Below, piece by piece: positions 6,608 through 6,790 of a stretch of DNA of 6,790 nucleotides. This DNA is from Acidimicrobiaceae bacterium (GTDB taxonomy: Bacteria; Actinomycetota; Acidimicrobiia; Acidimicrobiales; Bog-793). The stretch is from positions 1 to 6,790 of the forward strand of contig JAODBN010000220.1 in the NCBI GenBank assembly GCA_025463965.1, given 5' to 3'. Made by a program: the position numbers and the translations under genes. Every line of letters starts with the position of its first letter. Positions within the stretch are counted from its first letter, which is position 1. The notes under the pieces were generated by a model. That model was given only the letters and a program-made list of their open reading frames with translations. It was not told the origin of the DNA and ran no database searches.

Positions 6608-6635
6608 CCGGCGGGCGGGTCAAACCGTCCGCCGG
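6608..6635 (+). terminator. GC-rich hairpin after the capsid gene, possible terminator or mRNA stabiliser
   Basis: CCGGCGGGCGG (6608-6618) pairs with CCGTCCGCCGG (6625-6635) through 11 pairs, one a G-U wobble, around loop GTCAAA. It starts 10 nt after the capsid stop and is followed only by TCTTC, not a real U-tract. High-GC actinobacterial genomes often have such tail-less hairpins at gene ends. It could end or thin transcription after the capsid gene, or protect the message from 3' decay. Confidence 0.6.
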
Positions 6636-6640
6636 TCTTC

Positions 6641-6665
6641 ACGCTGACGACGCGCGTCTAAGCGT
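6641..6665. repeat. Nested inverted repeat with palindrome GACGCGCGTC
   Basis: A perfect 10-bp palindrome GACGCGCGTC (6649-6658) lies between the arms ACGCT (6641-6645) and AGCGT (6661-6665). It may form a second, weaker RNA hairpin after the main one or be a symmetric protein site. In GC-rich DNA a palindrome this short can be chance. Confidence 0.4.
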
Positions 6666-6682
6666 CGGACCTACTCCCCTAC

Positions 6683-6688
6683 GGAGGG
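6683..6688 (+). promoter_or_regulatory. Shine-Dalgarno of the last, partial gene
   Basis: GGAGGG lies 4 nt before ATG 6693 and supports a real gene start although only 32 codons are in the window. Confidence 0.75.
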
Positions 6689-6692
6689 ATTC

Positions 6693-6790
6693 ATGTCGGA
6701 GAAGCCGTCAAGCCCCAACGCGGTGCGTGCTCAAAACGGGATGGCACCCGTCGAGGCACGCACGTTCACGCAGCCCGAGGTCGACAGGAT
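6693..6790 (+). CDS. Unidentified protein, N-terminal fragment (right edge of window)
   Basis: ATG 6693 has a good ribosome site (GGAGGG) and opens a frame that runs off the right edge. Only 32 complete codons are visible, giving a polar N terminus (MSEKPSSPNAVRAQNG, then MAPVEARTFTQPEVDR) with no signal peptide or membrane segment and no motif I recognise. In this type of gene order the position after the capsid gene often holds a head-tail connector, head decoration or small unknown protein, but the fragment does not decide between these. Confidence 0.7.
   Translation, partial: MSEKPSSPNAVRAQNGMAPVEARTFTQPEVDR

Noticed and set aside
1..6790. tRNA genes, CRISPR arrays, insertion sequences, integrase or attachment sites
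   Set aside because: No cloverleaf, regularly spaced repeats, transposase motifs or recombinase were seen; the window is filled by head genes.

Overview
The window is part of the head-assembly and DNA-packaging module of a tailed double-stranded DNA phage or prophage (HK97-type capsid lineage). Every credible gene lies on the + strand. The DNA is GC-rich, with G or C dominating third codon positions. The terminase, portal and capsid proteins read like those of phages and prophages of actinobacteria or other high-GC Gram-positives. That host is an inference from protein style and base composition: no host gene, integrase, tRNA or attachment site is present to settle it. Nothing shows whether this is a free phage or a prophage.

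Layout from left to right: (1) the terminase large subunit (2-1654) is open to the left edge, so its true start lies outside the window; (2) a 69-residue protein with a TTG start and a strong AGGAGG ribosome site (1671-1880); (3) the portal protein (1880-3232), whose start overlaps the previous stop as TGATG; (4) a HAD-superfamily hydrolase-like protein (3229-3672), whose GTG start overlaps the portal stop as GTGA; (5) an HK97-type prohead protease with an N-terminal DnaJ-like CxxCxGxG zinc-binding pair (3700-4908); (6) a 102-bp non-coding gap with a direct repeat, a palindrome and a hairpin next to the ribosome site; (7) the major capsid protein with a coiled-coil delta (scaffold) domain at its N terminus (5011-6597); (8) a gap with a strong GC hairpin and another palindrome; (9) the start of an unidentified gene (6693 to the right edge).

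Functionally, capsid protein subunits, guided by their own delta domain, assemble around the portal. The protease then removes the delta domain, and the terminase packages DNA through the portal. Genes 1-4 are tightly spaced or overlapping and look translationally coupled. The capsid gene is set apart by gaps with RNA-structure potential, as expected for a product needed in far more copies.

The core is a conventional capsid module. The less usual parts are the DnaJ-type zinc module on the protease, a Cys/His cluster in the terminase ahead of Walker A, a HAD-like gene between portal and protease, and related 10-bp palindromes on both sides of the capsid gene. I see no clear evidence of a wholly new system.
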